A stretch of DNA of 64,000 nt from Shimia aestuarii. GTDB taxonomy: Bacteria; Pseudomonadota; Alphaproteobacteria; Rhodobacterales; Rhodobacteraceae. The DNA lies in contig NZ_JAKVRD010000001.1 of the NCBI RefSeq assembly GCF_022814865.1, positions 124,001-188,000 of the forward strand, in the 5' to 3' direction. This document shows, piece by piece, positions 19,031 to 27,932 of this stretch (the stretch's first letter is position 1; each line of letters begins with the position of its first letter). The notes below the pieces were generated by a model, which worked only from the letters and a program-made list of their open reading frames with translations, was not told the origin of the DNA and did no database searches. A program made the translations under genes and the position numbers.

Positions 19031-19579
19031 CTAGTCCGCTAGGATATCCTGCGTGCCAAGCACCCTGCCATAGCTCATACCCAGCGATGCCATATAGGCC
19101 GCGTGGACCTGATCTGCAGCCACACTGACCTCGCCAAATTGCGTCTCCTTTGCACCGCAAGCATCCGCTGCAACCGTCACAGCATAGCCAAAATCTGCCG
19201 CCGCCCGAGCCGTAGCGTCAATGCACATCTGGCTCATCGCCCCACAGATCACCACCTCTTCGATCCCCGCCGCAGACAAACGCGCCTGTAAATCCGTTGC
19301 GTGAAAGCTGTTCGGCCGGGCCTTGGTGACCACCGCCTCCCCCGCCTGCGGTGCGACGCTGGGATGAATCTCCGCGCCTACTGTGCCGGGCCGAAAAAAC
19401 GGCGCCTGCGGGCTGGCTTCATGGCGGATATGCACCACCAAATCGCCTACCTGCCGTGCCCGCGCCAACAACTGTGCGGCATTCTGGGCCACAGTATCCA
19501 TCTGCGAAACGGGCCACAGACCACCGTCAAAGTAATCGTTCTGAATATCCACAAGGATAAGCGCTGTCTTGGTCATCAT
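19031..19579 (-). CDS. Isochorismatase-type cysteine hydrolase
   Basis: A 182-residue member of the isochorismatase/nicotinamidase superfamily. The catalytic triad is visible: D11 (ALILVDIQNDYF), K86 (VVTKARPNSF) and C119 in GAMSQMCID, with a cis-peptide context before the Cys. Members hydrolyse amides or related C-N bonds; the exact substrate is unknown. It is divergent from a GlxA-type regulator at 19645, which likely controls it, and converges on dnaX. Confidence 0.85.
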   Translation of the reverse strand: MMTKTALILVDIQNDYFDGGLWPVSQMDTVAQNAAQLLARARQVGDLVVHIRHEASPQAPFFRPGTVGAEIHPSVAPQAGEAVVTKARPNSFHATDLQARLSAAGIEEVVICGAMSQMCIDATARAAADFGYAVTVAADACGAKETQFGEVSVAADQVHAAYMASLGMSYGRVLGTQDILAD

Positions 19580-19644
19580 TTTGTCCTCTGCATTCTTGCG
19601 ACTCCCAAACTACCTGCCCTTGCCACGCCGCCCCATTGGCACGT

Positions 19645-20643
19645 ATGACAAAGATCATGCAGAAAATGCCATATATCCGCCTTGCCATTGTCGACTTCCC
19701 CGGTGCCCAACAATCTGCCCTCCTTGGGCTGGCCGATCTCTTCGCCCTGCTGCCGCGCCTTGCCGATGGCCCGGTCCCAACGCTGAGCGCGACAATCGTC
19801 TCTCCCGATGCCCTGCCCGCAAGGGTGTTCGATGCCATCCTGCTACCGCCCTCGATCCAAGGCACCTTCCCTGCGCCGGACGACCCGCTGCTTGCGTGGA
19901 TTCGCGGCCAACACGACCGCGGCGCGATGGCCTGTTCGGTCTGCGCCGGGGCGTTCTGGTTGGCCGAGGCGGGGCTGCTCTCAGGGCGCCCGGCCACAAC
20001 CCACTGGGCGCTTGAGGATCGGTTTCGCGCGACCTATCCGGATGTAGACCTGCGACCGGACCACATCCTGATCAACGATCTCGACGTGGTGACCGCCGGC
20101 GGACTGATGGCGTGGCCGGATCTTGGACTGTTCCTCACTGGCCATTGGTGCGGCCCCGATATGGTGTCACGTCTGGCGCGCCATTTGCTGATTGATCCTG
20201 CGGGACGCGAACAACGCCACTACGCCACGTTTCGCCCCAACCGAACCCACGGCGACGCCGCCGTCCTGCGCAGCCAACGGCGCATGGACAGGGATCATGC
20301 CGCCGCCCTGCCCCTGCGCGACCTTGCCGAGACCTCAGGCCTCAGCCTACGCACCTTTCAACGTCGCTTCCACACCGCCACCGGCCTCGCCCCGGCCTCC
20401 TACCTAAAGGCCCTGCGCATCGAAAAAGCCCGCGGCAGGCTGGAACGCAGCAGTGAAAACATCGCCACAGTCGCCTGGTCCGTCGGCTATCACGATAGCG
20501 CCGCCTTTGCTCGCGCCTTCCGCGAAATCACCGGCCTGACCCCCGGCGCCTATCGCAAGCGTTTTCGCATGTCGGCGCCTGCATCCTTGCCGGGATCCCA
20601 GCCGCCCTCCCCCTTGCCTGAAAGGCCTGCGCCCCGTATCTAG
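19645..20643 (+). CDS. GlxA-family transcriptional regulator (DJ-1/PfpI domain plus AraC HTH)
   Basis: A 332-residue regulator. The N-terminal DJ-1/PfpI-like ligand domain (residues 8-185) has the nucleophile-elbow segment CSVCAGAFWLAEAG. The C-terminal AraC/XylS DNA-binding domain contains LPLRDLAETSGLSLRTFQRR and GYHDSAAFARAFREITG. Relatives control amide, quaternary amine or aldehyde metabolism. It is divergent from the isochorismatase-like gene with about a 65-bp gap, a common regulator-target layout. ATG codons at 19657 and 19666 are alternative starts. Confidence 0.87.
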   Translation: MTKIMQKMPYIRLAIVDFPGAQQSALLGLADLFALLPRLADGPVPTLSATIVSPDALPARVFDAILLPPSIQGTFPAPDDPLLAWIRGQHDRGAMACSVCAGAFWLAEAGLLSGRPATTHWALEDRFRATYPDVDLRPDHILINDLDVVTAGGLMAWPDLGLFLTGHWCGPDMVSRLARHLLIDPAGREQRHYATFRPNRTHGDAAVLRSQRRMDRDHAAALPLRDLAETSGLSLRTFQRRFHTATGLAPASYLKALRIEKARGRLERSSENIATVAWSVGYHDSAAFARAFREITGLTPGAYRKRFRMSAPASLPGSQPPSPLPERPAPRI

Positions 20644-20676
20644 ACCAGAACGCAATCCGCTGTCAGGAGACAACAC

Positions 20677-21021
20677 ATGCTCAAAGGACTGGGCCAGCTT
20701 GGCGACATGGCCAAGATGATGAAACAGGCGCAGGAAATGCAGGCCAAGGTGACAGAGCTTCAGGAAGAGCTTGAAACCATGACCGTGACCGGTGAATCCG
20801 GTGCCGGCCTCGTCAAGGCCACCGCGACCGCCAAGGGCGAACTCAAAGGCCTCGACATCGACCCCTCGATCTTCAACGGCGACGACAAGGAAGTGGTCGA
20901 AGACCTGATCCTCGCCGCGATCAAGGACGCTCAGGCCAAGGCCTCCGAGAAGTCCCAATCCGAGATGAAGGCGTTGACCGATAGCTTCGGCCTGCCTTCC
21001 GATTTCAAGATGCCCTTCTAA
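20677..21021 (+). CDS. ybaB: Nucleoid-associated protein, YbaB/EbfC family
   Basis: A 114-residue protein starting MLKGLGQLGDMAKMMKQAQE, with the helical dimerisation segment followed by the conserved strands GLVKATATAKGELKGLDIDP. YbaB proteins bind DNA non-specifically. It lies between dnaX and recR, the widespread dnaX-ybaB-recR cluster, here interrupted by the hydrolase/GlxA pair. An AGGAGA site lies just upstream of the ATG. Confidence 0.93.
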   Translation: MLKGLGQLGDMAKMMKQAQEMQAKVTELQEELETMTVTGESGAGLVKATATAKGELKGLDIDPSIFNGDDKEVVEDLILAAIKDAQAKASEKSQSEMKALTDSFGLPSDFKMPF

Positions 21022-21094
21022 GGCTTCTTCTCTGTAAAAATACTCAAAGAACCGGCGGTGCCGCCCCGGCGCCGCCCCCCACCAAGGGCAGCAC

Positions 21095-21685
21095 ATGAGC
21101 GGCAACGAGATCGATACCCTGATCGACCTGATGGCGAAATTGCCGGGCCTTGGCCCGCGCTCTGCCCGCCGCGCCGTGCTACACCTGATCCGCAAACGCG
21201 CCCTTCTGCTGACCCCCTTGGCCGATGCCATGCAACAGGTCGCCGTGACTGCGCGTGAATGCCTCAATTGCGGCAATGTCGGCACCTCTGACATCTGCGA
21301 CATCTGCGCCTCCGAGAAACGTGCCACGGGCGAGATCTGCGTGGTCGAGGATGTGGCCGATCTCTGGGCGATGGAACGCGCGGGCGTGTTCAAGGGTCGC
21401 TACCATGTTCTTGGCGGCACGCTCTCGGCGCTCGACGGCATCGGCCCCGAGGACCTCGCCATTCCCCGCCTGATTGACCGGATCGAGGCCGAAAGCGTCA
21501 CCGAGGTGATCCTCGCGCTCAACGCGACGGTCGATGGCCAGACCACCGCGCATTATATCGCCGACCAGCTCGAGGATCGCGTCCGCCTGACCTCGCTGGC
21601 CCAGGGCGTGCCTATCGGTGGTGAGTTGGACTACCTCGACGAAGGGACGATTTCCGCGGCCCTCTCGGCCCGCAAATCCCTCTGA
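21095..21685 (+). CDS. recR: Recombination mediator protein RecR
   Basis: A 196-residue RecR. It has an N-terminal helix-hairpin-helix region ([20 protein letters not shown]), a four-Cys zinc finger (C56, C59, C68, C71) and a TOPRIM domain starting [14 protein letters not shown]. RecR acts with RecO and RecF to load RecA at single-strand gaps. It follows ybaB by 73 bp on the same strand. Confidence 0.95.
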   Translation: MSGNEIDTLIDLMAKLPGLGPRSARRAVLHLIRKRALLLTPLADAMQQVAVTARECLNCGNVGTSDICDICASEKRATGEICVVEDVADLWAMERAGVFKGRYHVLGGTLSALDGIGPEDLAIPRLIDRIEAESVTEVILALNATVDGQTTAHYIADQLEDRVRLTSLAQGVPIGGELDYLDEGTISAALSARKSL

Positions 21686-21804
21686 TCTCACTCGACCAGT
21701 TGCGACACATTCCCGCACTGGAGGGTTACTTGATCTAGTCGCTGTTTCCGGCGCATTTCATTCCTTACCATATCCCTCGGACGCGCTGAAATCGGAGGGA
21801 TGAA

Positions 21805-23100
21805 ATGACGACATATGTTTTCGATAGTATGCTCATTCACGAACGTTACGACATCGTGGACGATGGCGGGGAACAAACTTGGGAGGTCAGTTTTGGCGAA
21901 ATCTACCAAGGCGATCTCGCGCTGGTGGCAAGCGAAAACTCTGACTCTTTCAGCTACACGAGCCTCGGCGTTACCGAAGAAAACGAAATGGAGGCGCTCC
22001 TGACGGGCTTTGGCATGCCCTATGCGATCGCGCTTCCCGGCGGCGAGGACTACATCAAGCTGCTCGATTCAGACTTTAGCGATGCCACTGTCTCAAGCCT
22101 CTACTGGACCAATGAAGGCTCCAAGTCTGCGGCCATTCTTGCGATCACATGGGAATGGGAAGATCTCGAGGAGATGACGGCCGATAGCGCGACGCTGGTC
22201 ATCCAATTGGCTGGCGACAATATCCCGCCATTCGAGAACTATGCTGACCTCGGCAGCTTCCTCGATGGTCTAGACACCGTCTTGCCCTATGCACCTCCAG
22301 GCTACCAACCCGGCGACGTCATTGAGCTGCATAGCGTGCTCGACCATGAAGACATCATTCAAGAAGACCTGATCAAAGGCACTGCAGGCAATGATACGTT
22401 GATCGGCGGCCTCGGCAACGACACGATCTCCGGCAATCAGGGAGGGGACTATATCACTGGTGGCATCGGCCATGACGTTCTGCGCGGTGGCGAAGGAAGA
22501 GACGACATCTCGGGCGGCAAACATGGCGATCTGATCTATGGTGGTGACGGCGATGACCTGATCCGCGGTCAGAAAGGCAATGACACGGTCTATGGTGGCG
22601 ACGGTGCCGACCTCGTCAACCTAGGAGGGGGCGCGCGCGACGTCTTCTACGACAGTCCCGAAACCGGGCCTGCGGGCAATGACACGGTCTTTGGTGGCGA
22701 TGGTCGCGACATCATCAATGGCCGTGGGGGCGACGACTCCTTCTACGGCGAAGATGGTAACGACAAGCTGCGGGGCGGCGTTGGCGACGACGAGCTTTAT
22801 GGCGGCGCAGGCGACGATACGCTCAGCGGTGGCAGCGGCAGCGATACGCTGGCCGGTGGTGAAGGGGCGGACGTCTTCAGGTTCCGCAATGACCTGTCCA
22901 GCGATGACAACGTCATCACCGATTACGAACTCGGGGTCGATATAATCGAGATGTATGACGGCTATGACGCCGAGGACACGACCTATACGCTCGCCAATGG
23001 CACCGACACGTTGATCACCCTTGTCTCTGGCGCGACGATCCTCGTCGAAGGCGTGACCGACACGCTCGCACTACGTGCCGAGATCGAAGCACAGCTCTGA
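21805..23100 (+). CDS. RTX (hemolysin-type calcium-binding repeat) protein, probable type I secretion substrate
   Basis: A 431-residue acidic protein. Residues 1-190 form a domain I do not recognise. Residues about 195-355 carry tandem glycine/aspartate nonapeptides of the GGxGxDxLx type (for example GNDTLIGGLGNDTISGN and GGAGDDTLSGGSGSDTLAGG) that bind calcium as a parallel beta-roll. A C-terminal strand region (TLANGTDTLITLVSGATILV) is typical of RTX proteins exported by type I systems. No signal peptide and no ABC exporter gene lie nearby. A GGAGGG site precedes the ATG. Confidence 0.85.
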   Translation: MTTYVFDSMLIHERYDIVDDGGEQTWEVSFGEIYQGDLALVASENSDSFSYTSLGVTEENEMEALLTGFGMPYAIALPGGEDYIKLLDSDFSDATVSSLYWTNEGSKSAAILAITWEWEDLEEMTADSATLVIQLAGDNIPPFENYADLGSFLDGLDTVLPYAPPGYQPGDVIELHSVLDHEDIIQEDLIKGTAGNDTLIGGLGNDTISGNQGGDYITGGIGHDVLRGGEGRDDISGGKHGDLIYGGDGDDLIRGQKGNDTVYGGDGADLVNLGGGARDVFYDSPETGPAGNDTVFGGDGRDIINGRGGDDSFYGEDGNDKLRGGVGDDELYGGAGDDTLSGGSGSDTLAGGEGADVFRFRNDLSSDDNVITDYELGVDIIEMYDGYDAEDTTYTLANGTDTLITLVSGATILVEGVTDTLALRAEIEAQL

Positions 23101-23125
23101 ACGCCGCACAGACAGGTGAAACCAA

Positions 23126-23153
23126 AAAGGCCCGCCAAGCGGCGGGCCTTTCT
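23126..23153 (+). terminator. Intrinsic terminator after the RTX gene
   Basis: AAAGGCCCGCC and GGCGGGCCTTT form a perfect 11-bp stem around an AAGC loop, followed by CTT, about 25 bp after the RTX stop codon. It can also serve the convergent trcR gene. Confidence 0.85.
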
Positions 23154-23178
23154 TATGTCTTCGAAGCGCAGGGCGCGA

Positions 23179-23937
23179 TCAGGGCTGTTCGTCCTCATCG
23201 TCGTCGTCGCTGTCCGGCAGGTTAAAGAAGCTGTCGGCATCGGCGTAGGCGCCATCGTCTTTCTCGTCTTCTTCCGAGTCATCATTGCCAAGAGTGAAGG
23301 TCTCAAGACCCTCGATCGCCGTCGGCATCTTCGGCTCGGCATCCATTTCCAGCGACTGCTCGGTCGACACCAGCTTGCGGCGCTCGTCATCGCTCATCAC
23401 TTCGCCCTCAGCGGCGCGCTTCTCCGCGGCCTTCTGTACGGCGGCGTCAAGCTCGCTCTGCTTACACAGGCCAAGCGCAACCGGGTCGATCGGCTGCATG
23501 TTGGCGATGTTCCAATGCTCGCGGTTGCGGATCGACTGGATCGTCGGCTTGGTGGTGCCGACGAGCTTGGAAATCTGACCGTCCGAAAGCTCGGGGTGGA
23601 ACTTCACCAGCCACAGGATCGAATTCGGGCGGTCCTGACGTTTCGAGAGCGGCGTATAGCGCGGGCCACGGCGCTTCTCTTCGCCGCTCGCTGCGGCGTT
23701 GAATTTGACCTTGAGCTTGAACAGCGGGTCACCCTGCGCCTTGTCGATGTCGTCCTGCGTCAGCTGGTTGTTGGCGATCGGGTCAAACCCCTTTACGCCG
23801 CCAGCCACGTCGCCATCGGCGATGCCCTGAATCTCAAGCTCATGCATACCAACGAAATCCGCGATCTGCTTAAAGCTGATCGTCGTGTTGTCCACGAGCC
23901 AGACAGCGGTCGCCTTCGGGTGCAGCAGTTTGCTCAT
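23179..23937 (-). CDS. trcR: Cell-cycle transcriptional regulator TrcR (DUF1013)
   Basis: A 252-residue DUF1013 protein beginning MSKLLHPKATAVWLVDNTTI. Its central region PNSILWLVKFHPELSDGQIS and LVGTTKPTIQSIRNREHW looks like a helix-turn-helix. The tail is strongly acidic (NDDSEEDEKDDG, DSDDDDEDEQP). DUF1013 proteins are found in alphaproteobacteria and have been linked to RNA polymerase and cell-cycle transcription; I assign the name by this family resemblance. It is divergent from the RNase T2 gene. Confidence 0.85.
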   Translation of the reverse strand: MSKLLHPKATAVWLVDNTTISFKQIADFVGMHELEIQGIADGDVAGGVKGFDPIANNQLTQDDIDKAQGDPLFKLKVKFNAAASGEEKRRGPRYTPLSKRQDRPNSILWLVKFHPELSDGQISKLVGTTKPTIQSIRNREHWNIANMQPIDPVALGLCKQSELDAAVQKAAEKRAAEGEVMSDDERRKLVSTEQSLEMDAEPKMPTAIEGLETFTLGNDDSEEDEKDDGAYADADSFFNLPDSDDDDEDEQP

Positions 23938-24070
23938 ATCGTGTCTCCTTAACGCATATCTTCCCCGATGCCTGACTTTGCAGGCGGCACCGATTTGCGC
24001 GGTGCGGGTTTCCGTTGTCGGGGAACTTGCGGCCTATATAGTGACATCGGATCAATAAGGAAAGAGTTGA

Positions 24071-24709
24071 ATGCGACTTGTGAAATCCCTCGCCTTGGCC
24101 TGCCTAAGCGCCGCTCCGCTCATGGCAGAGGGCGAACGCGCGGGTGCGTTTGACTACTATGTCCTGTCGCTGAGCTGGTCGCCCTCATGGTGCGCCCTTG
24201 AGGGCGATGCGCGCAACTCTCCCCAATGCCACGAGCGCGAGGACTTCGGCTGGGTGCTGCACGGGCTCTGGCCCCAGCTCCATCGCGGTTGGCCCTCCTA
24301 CTGCAACACCATTGAGCGTAATCCGCCCCGTGGCCTGACCGAGGACATGGCCGACATCATGGGGACCTCCGGCCTCGCATGGTATCAATGGAAGAAACAT
24401 GGCCGCTGCTCGGGCCTCTCTGCCGAGGACTACTACGCCCTCTCGCGTCGCGCCTACGAAGGCGTCAACCGGCCCGAGGTGTTCCGCAAACTGACCAAGC
24501 CCGTGACCCTCCCCGCCACTGTGGTGGAACAGGCCTTTCTCAAAGCCAACCCTACGCTCGAGCCGGACATGATTACCATCACCTGCCGCGATGGCCTCAT
24601 CCAAGAGGCGCGCATTTGCCTCTCCAAGTCGCTCGATCCCGTCCCCTGCGGCCAGGACACGGTGCGCGACTGCTCGCTGAAGAACGCCCGCCTCGACCCC
24701 GTGCGCTGA
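24071..24709 (+). CDS. Ribonuclease T2 family protein
   Basis: A 212-residue protein with an N-terminal signal peptide (MRLVKSLALACLSAAPLMAE), hence periplasmic. It has RNase T2 conserved segment I as VLHGLWPQL (H64). Segment II reads WYQWKKHGRCSGL (H110), where the usual HEW that contributes the His-Glu pair is YQW. Cysteines at 41, 53, 78 and 113 probably form the family disulfides. RNase T2 enzymes cleave RNA through a 2',3'-cyclic intermediate; activity may be altered here. AT-rich TATATA at 24035-24040 lies in the upstream region. Confidence 0.85.
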   Translation: MRLVKSLALACLSAAPLMAEGERAGAFDYYVLSLSWSPSWCALEGDARNSPQCHEREDFGWVLHGLWPQLHRGWPSYCNTIERNPPRGLTEDMADIMGTSGLAWYQWKKHGRCSGLSAEDYYALSRRAYEGVNRPEVFRKLTKPVTLPATVVEQAFLKANPTLEPDMITITCRDGLIQEARICLSKSLDPVPCGQDTVRDCSLKNARLDPVR

Positions 24710-24723
24710 CCTCCCAAAACGAA

Positions 24724-24748
24724 AAACCCGGCCGCATGGGCCGGGTTT
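24724..24748. terminator. Bidirectional terminator between RNase T2 and the ATP synthase operon
   Basis: AAACCCGGCC and GGCCGGGTTT form a perfect 10-bp stem with a 5-base loop, between two convergent genes. A-rich and T-rich flanks on both sides let it act in either direction. Confidence 0.85.
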
Positions 24749-24772
24749 CTCAATTCGTCCGTGTGGACAAGC

Positions 24773-25330
24773 TTAGTGCAGCTTCGCGTCTACTTCGGCA
24801 ATCGCGTCTTCGATGAGCTTGTTGCCCTGGGCAGCAGTCATCTGTGCCGCGATCACGTCCTTCGCCGCGCCAACGGCCACGGTCACGGCCTGGTCGCGCA
24901 CTTCCTTGACAGCAGAGGCCTGAGCCGATGCAATCTGGTCTTCCGCAGCCGCCATCCGGCGGGCGATCGACGCCTTCAGCTCTTCCTTGGCGAGTTCCGC
25001 CGCGGTGGTCGCTTCGGCTTTCGCGTGTTCGACGATGCGGTCAGCCTGTTCCTGAACCTCTTTCTGCTTGCGCTCATAAGAGGCGAGCAGGGTCTGAGCT
25101 TCTTCGCGCAGGGCGCGGGCTTCGTCGAGCTCCGATTGGATGCCTTCGGCGCGCTTGTCGAGCATCCCGCCAAGCATCGAGGGCACCTTGAAATAGAACA
25201 GGACCGCGATGAACAGGATGAAGGCCAGCAGCACGATGAAGTTCGTGTTGTGCAGCGAGAAGAACGGGCCGCTCGCGGCGAATGCCGGGCTGGCGGCACC
25301 GAGGGCGAGGAGAGTAGCAAGTTTGCGCAT
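24773..25330 (-). CDS. atpF: F0F1 ATP synthase subunit b
   Basis: A 185-residue F0 stalk subunit. An N-terminal leader-like hydrophobic stretch ([18 protein letters not shown]) precedes the transmembrane helix [21 protein letters not shown] long charged coiled-coil stalk rich in Ala, Glu and Lys follows (residues 60-185). It forms the peripheral stalk together with b', encoded 5 bp upstream. It is the last gene of the F0 operon; the F1 genes are not in this window. Confidence 0.93.
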   Translation of the reverse strand: MRKLATLLALGAASPAFAASGPFFSLHNTNFIVLLAFILFIAVLFYFKVPSMLGGMLDKRAEGIQSELDEARALREEAQTLLASYERKQKEVQEQADRIVEHAKAEATTAAELAKEELKASIARRMAAAEDQIASAQASAVKEVRDQAVTVAVGAAKDVIAAQMTAAQGNKLIEDAIAEVDAKLH

Positions 25331-25335
25331 GGTCC

Positions 25336-25881
25336 TTACCCCTTCACACGTGTGCCGATCGCGTCGGCGATCGCTTTGTCATCCGCGCTACCACCAAGGG
25401 CAGCAACGATTTCTGCCGCGGTCTCGGTCGCAACGACCTTCACGCTTTCAAGGGCACCGGCGCGGATCTCGGCAATCGCCTTCTCCGACTCGGCAGCCTT
25501 TGCGGCAATCTCGGCATCCGCCTTGGCGGTGGCTGCATCGAGATCGACCTGAATCTCGGCCTTTGCCTCTGCGACGATGCGCTGTGCTTCTGCACGGGCA
25601 TCTGCGAGTGCCTTGTTATAGGCCTCTTCCGCTTCGACGGCTTTCGCCTTCAGCTCTTCAGCTGCGGCGATATCATTCGTGATGGTCCCCTGGCGCTCGG
25701 CCAGCACGTTCGCGATGCGCGGAAGCGCGATGCGCGACAGGACGAAGTAGATCACGACGAGCGTGACCAAAAGCCAGAAAATCTGGTTGCCCCAGTTCGA
25801 GAAATCGAGCTGCGGCATGCCCGGCGCGGATGCGGCGGCATCTGCGGCGTGGCCTGCGGCTTCGTGGGTTTCAGTCGCCAT
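25336..25881 (-). CDS. atpG: F0F1 ATP synthase subunit b'
   Basis: A 181-residue divergent copy of the b subunit with an Ala/His-rich N-terminus, one transmembrane helix ([20 protein letters not shown]) followed by [20 protein letters not shown], and a coiled-coil stalk. Photosynthetic and other alphaproteobacteria use a b/b' heterodimer instead of two identical b chains. The order c-b'-b in the operon supports this assignment. Some annotations call it atpX or atpF2. Confidence 0.92.
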   Translation of the reverse strand: MATETHEAAGHAADAAASAPGMPQLDFSNWGNQIFWLLVTLVVIYFVLSRIALPRIANVLAERQGTITNDIAAAEELKAKAVEAEEAYNKALADARAEAQRIVAEAKAEIQVDLDAATAKADAEIAAKAAESEKAIAEIRAGALESVKVVATETAAEIVAALGGSADDKAIADAIGTRVKG

Positions 25882-25972
25882 GTCGTCCTCCTGGGAACTT
25901 CCGTTAGATTACGGGCGGGGCGCTTGCCTTAGGGCGCGCCCGCGCCCGCACGTAAGGATGGTTCCGTTCGGA

Positions 25973-26197
25973 TTAGACGGCGAACATCAGCAGCAGAGCA
26001 ACGAGGAACGAGAAGATGCCCAGTGCTTCTGCGAATGCGATACCGATGAAGAGGGTGGCGGTCTGCGAAGCAGCTGCCGACGGGTTACGCAGAGCGCCTG
26101 CGAGGTAGTTGCCTGCAACGTTACCAACACCGATAGCGGCTGCGCCGGAACCGATTGCTGCGAGACCTGCGCCGATGTGTGCGAGTTGACCTTCCAT
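25973..26197 (-). CDS. atpE: F0F1 ATP synthase subunit c
   Basis: A 74-residue proteolipid with two transmembrane hairpin helices. The first is Gly/Ala-rich ([17 protein letters not shown]), the polar loop is RNPS (residues 37-40), and the second helix carries the proton-binding Glu E57 in [13 protein letters not shown] see no obvious extra sodium-ligand pattern, so proton coupling is expected. It forms the rotor ring. An AAGGAG site precedes the ATG. Confidence 0.96.
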   Translation of the reverse strand: MEGQLAHIGAGLAAIGSGAAAIGVGNVAGNYLAGALRNPSAAASQTATLFIGIAFAEALGIFSFLVALLLMFAV

Positions 26198-26284
26198 GGG
26201 TGTATCTCCTTACGATTGGAAGTTGGAATGATAAGTGTTCGGATCGAACCTGTGTCGGGAGGATGGGCTATGCGCCCACCGCCC

Positions 26285-27043
26285 TTAGTGCGACGGATGC
26301 AGTGCGTCCTTCAGATAAACACAGGTCAGAATGGTAAAGACGTAGGCCTGGATGAAGGCCACGAGAACTTCGAGACCGTACATCGCGGTGATCGCGACGA
26401 CAGACACCGGCGACACGACGGCAATTGCGGCGAAGCCTGCGAAAACCTTGATCACCGCGTGGCCCGCCATGACGTTGCCAGCAAGACGAATGCTGTGGCT
26501 CACGGGGCGCACGAAGTAAGAAATCAGCTCGATGATCGCGAGGATCGGACGCAGCGCAAGCGGCGCGCTCGAGACCCAGAACAGACCGAGGAAGCCCGCG
26601 CCGTTCTTCACGAACCCGACGATGGTCACGGTGAGGAAAACCAGAAGCGCAAGCACCACGGTGACCGCGAAATGCGAGGTGGTGGTGAAGGACATCGGGA
26701 TCAGGCCAAGGAAGTTGGCGAACACGATGAACATGAAGAGGGTCATGATGTAGGGGAAGAACTTGACCGCGTCCTTACCGGCGACATCCTCGACCATCTT
26801 GTAGACAAAGCCGTAGGCAAGCTCACCGATCGACTGGGTGCGGTTCGGAACCATCGCGCGGCGGCGCGTGCCGAGCACCATCATGGCGATAATGCCGACC
26901 ACGGCGAGCGCCATCCACAGGGTGACGTTGGTCACGGTGTACCACTCAATCGTGTCTCCGCCGAAAAGCGGCTTCACGATGAACTGATCCATCGGGTGGA
27001 AAACCAGACCGCCCTCTTCGGCGCCGTGTGCTTCGCTTGCCAC
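26285..27043 (-). CDS. atpB: F0F1 ATP synthase subunit a
   Basis: A 252-residue integral membrane subunit with the essential half-channel Arg R186 in [12 protein letters not shown] and the C-terminal helix [14 protein letters not shown]-like segment (here [20 protein letters not shown]). It forms the stator part of the proton path against the c ring. It starts 2 bp after the atpI stop and is followed by atpE after 87 bp. Confidence 0.95.
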   Translation of the reverse strand: MASEAHGAEEGGLVFHPMDQFIVKPLFGGDTIEWYTVTNVTLWMALAVVGIIAMMVLGTRRRAMVPNRTQSIGELAYGFVYKMVEDVAGKDAVKFFPYIMTLFMFIVFANFLGLIPMSFTTTSHFAVTVVLALLVFLTVTIVGFVKNGAGFLGLFWVSSAPLALRPILAIIELISYFVRPVSHSIRLAGNVMAGHAVIKVFAGFAAIAVVSPVSVVAITAMYGLEVLVAFIQAYVFTILTCVYLKDALHPSH

Positions 27044-27045
27044 GT

Positions 27046-27384
27046 TTAGTCCCTCTCGTCTCTCTCCGCCGCCTCGGCGGCTTCTGTGTCCTCTTGGATC
27101 TCCTTGGCGCTGCGCAGCATCGTCTTGATACCGGCCGCGAGACCCAACATTGTAAACAGCACCAGGAATATCGGGATGGTTCCCAACAACAGGTCAAGCC
27201 CGTATCCGATGCCAAAGCCGATCCCGAGACCGGCGACCAATTCAATCACCATGCGCCAGGCCAGGTTGGCCGCCGAATAGTGCTCGTCCGCGCGAGGCTT
27301 GGGGTCTTGGGCCCGTTTGGCCGCCTCGATCCGCTTTTCCAGGTGCGTCATACGCTCTTGGGTTTCGGGATCGGTCACACGCAA
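27046..27384 (-). CDS. atpI: ATP synthase assembly protein AtpI / F0F1 subunit I
   Basis: A 112-residue protein with a charged N-terminal segment ([21 protein letters not shown]) and two transmembrane helices ([20 protein letters not shown] and [19 protein letters not shown]). AtpI-type proteins sit at the head of F0 operons and help c-ring assembly or magnesium supply. The C-terminal tail is acidic and Ala-rich. It is the first gene after the operon promoter. Confidence 0.88.
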   Translation of the reverse strand: MRVTDPETQERMTHLEKRIEAAKRAQDPKPRADEHYSAANLAWRMVIELVAGLGIGFGIGYGLDLLLGTIPIFLVLFTMLGLAAGIKTMLRSAKEIQEDTEAAEAAERDERD

Positions 27385-27408
27385 ATTCCCCGTTTGGACG
27401 TTGCGGCA

Positions 27409-27437
27409 TAGCTACGGCGCAGCGCCCCCCGAGTCAA
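27409..27437 (-). promoter_or_regulatory. Probable promoter of the F0 ATP synthase operon
   Basis: On the minus strand TTGACT (27437-27432) and TAGCTA (27414-27409) are separated by 17 bp, placing the start of transcription near 27402, about 18 bases ahead of atpI. The fit to a housekeeping-sigma promoter is good in the -35 box and moderate in the -10 box. Confidence 0.5.
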
Positions 27438-27562
27438 TGCCGTTAGCGGCAACGGAGAAACACCCCTAAACCATTGTTATATTGAGTATTTTCACAGAGA
27501 AGAAGAGCAGGGCAGAGTCTGCCGCACCCCGCCATCCCCCGGATTCCGCCAAAACACCATAT

Positions 27563-27603
27563 TCAACCAAATGGTTGACGATAATCGGGGGGCCGGGTTT
27601 ATG
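27563..27603 (+). promoter_or_regulatory. Operator and promoter of the ArsR-type gene
   Basis: A perfect inverted repeat TCAACC-AAAT-GGTTGA (27563-27578) overlaps a -35-like TTGACG (27575-27580). After 17 bp a -10-like TTTATG (27598-27603) follows, which would start transcription at about the ATG of the regulator at 27609. ArsR-family repressors bind such 6-4-6 palindromes and repress themselves. Confidence 0.65.
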
Positions 27604-27608
27604 GGGGC

Positions 27609-27932
27609 ATGACCGATACGCTCGACACCGTCTTTGCCGCCCTTGCCGATCCGACACGGCGCGCGATCCTGTCGATGCTGCTCGAGGACGATATGGCCGT
27701 GACCGACGTGGCCGAGCCGTTCGACATCTCCCTTGCCGCGATCTCCAAGCACCTGACGATCCTGACCCGCGCCGGCCTCATCTCGCAGGACAAACGCGGC
27801 CGCGTCAAATGGTGCAAGCTGGAACCGGACGCCCTGCGCGCCGCCAGCGTGTGGATGCAGGGTTTCGGTCAGTTCGACCCCGTCGACCTCGACGATTTCG
27901 AAAAGTTCCTGAAGGCCGAACTCGGCGACTGA
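27609..27932 (+). CDS. ArsR-family winged-helix transcriptional regulator
   Basis: A 107-residue winged-helix repressor: LDTVFAALADPTRRAILSML, the recognition helix region FDISLAAISKHLTILTRAGL and the wing QDKRGRVKWCKLEPDAL. There is no metal-binding Cys pair of the ArsR/SmtB type (only one Cys, in the wing), so it probably does not sense arsenic. It resembles ArsR members paired with SRPBCC proteins, but no such partner is adjacent. It abuts the convergent DMT transporter gene without a gap. Confidence 0.85.
   Translation: MTDTLDTVFAALADPTRRAILSMLLEDDMAVTDVAEPFDISLAAISKHLTILTRAGLISQDKRGRVKWCKLEPDALRAASVWMQGFGQFDPVDLDDFEKFLKAELGD

Noticed and set aside
22380-22870. Repeated DNA suggesting a CRISPR or tandem array
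   Set aside because: The periodicity comes from Gly/Asp nonapeptide codons inside the RTX gene; spacers are not unique and the frame is kept.
25763-27049. Plus-strand frame of 428 codons across the ATP synthase c and a genes
   Set aside because: The minus-strand atpE and atpB are unambiguous; the frame is antisense to them.
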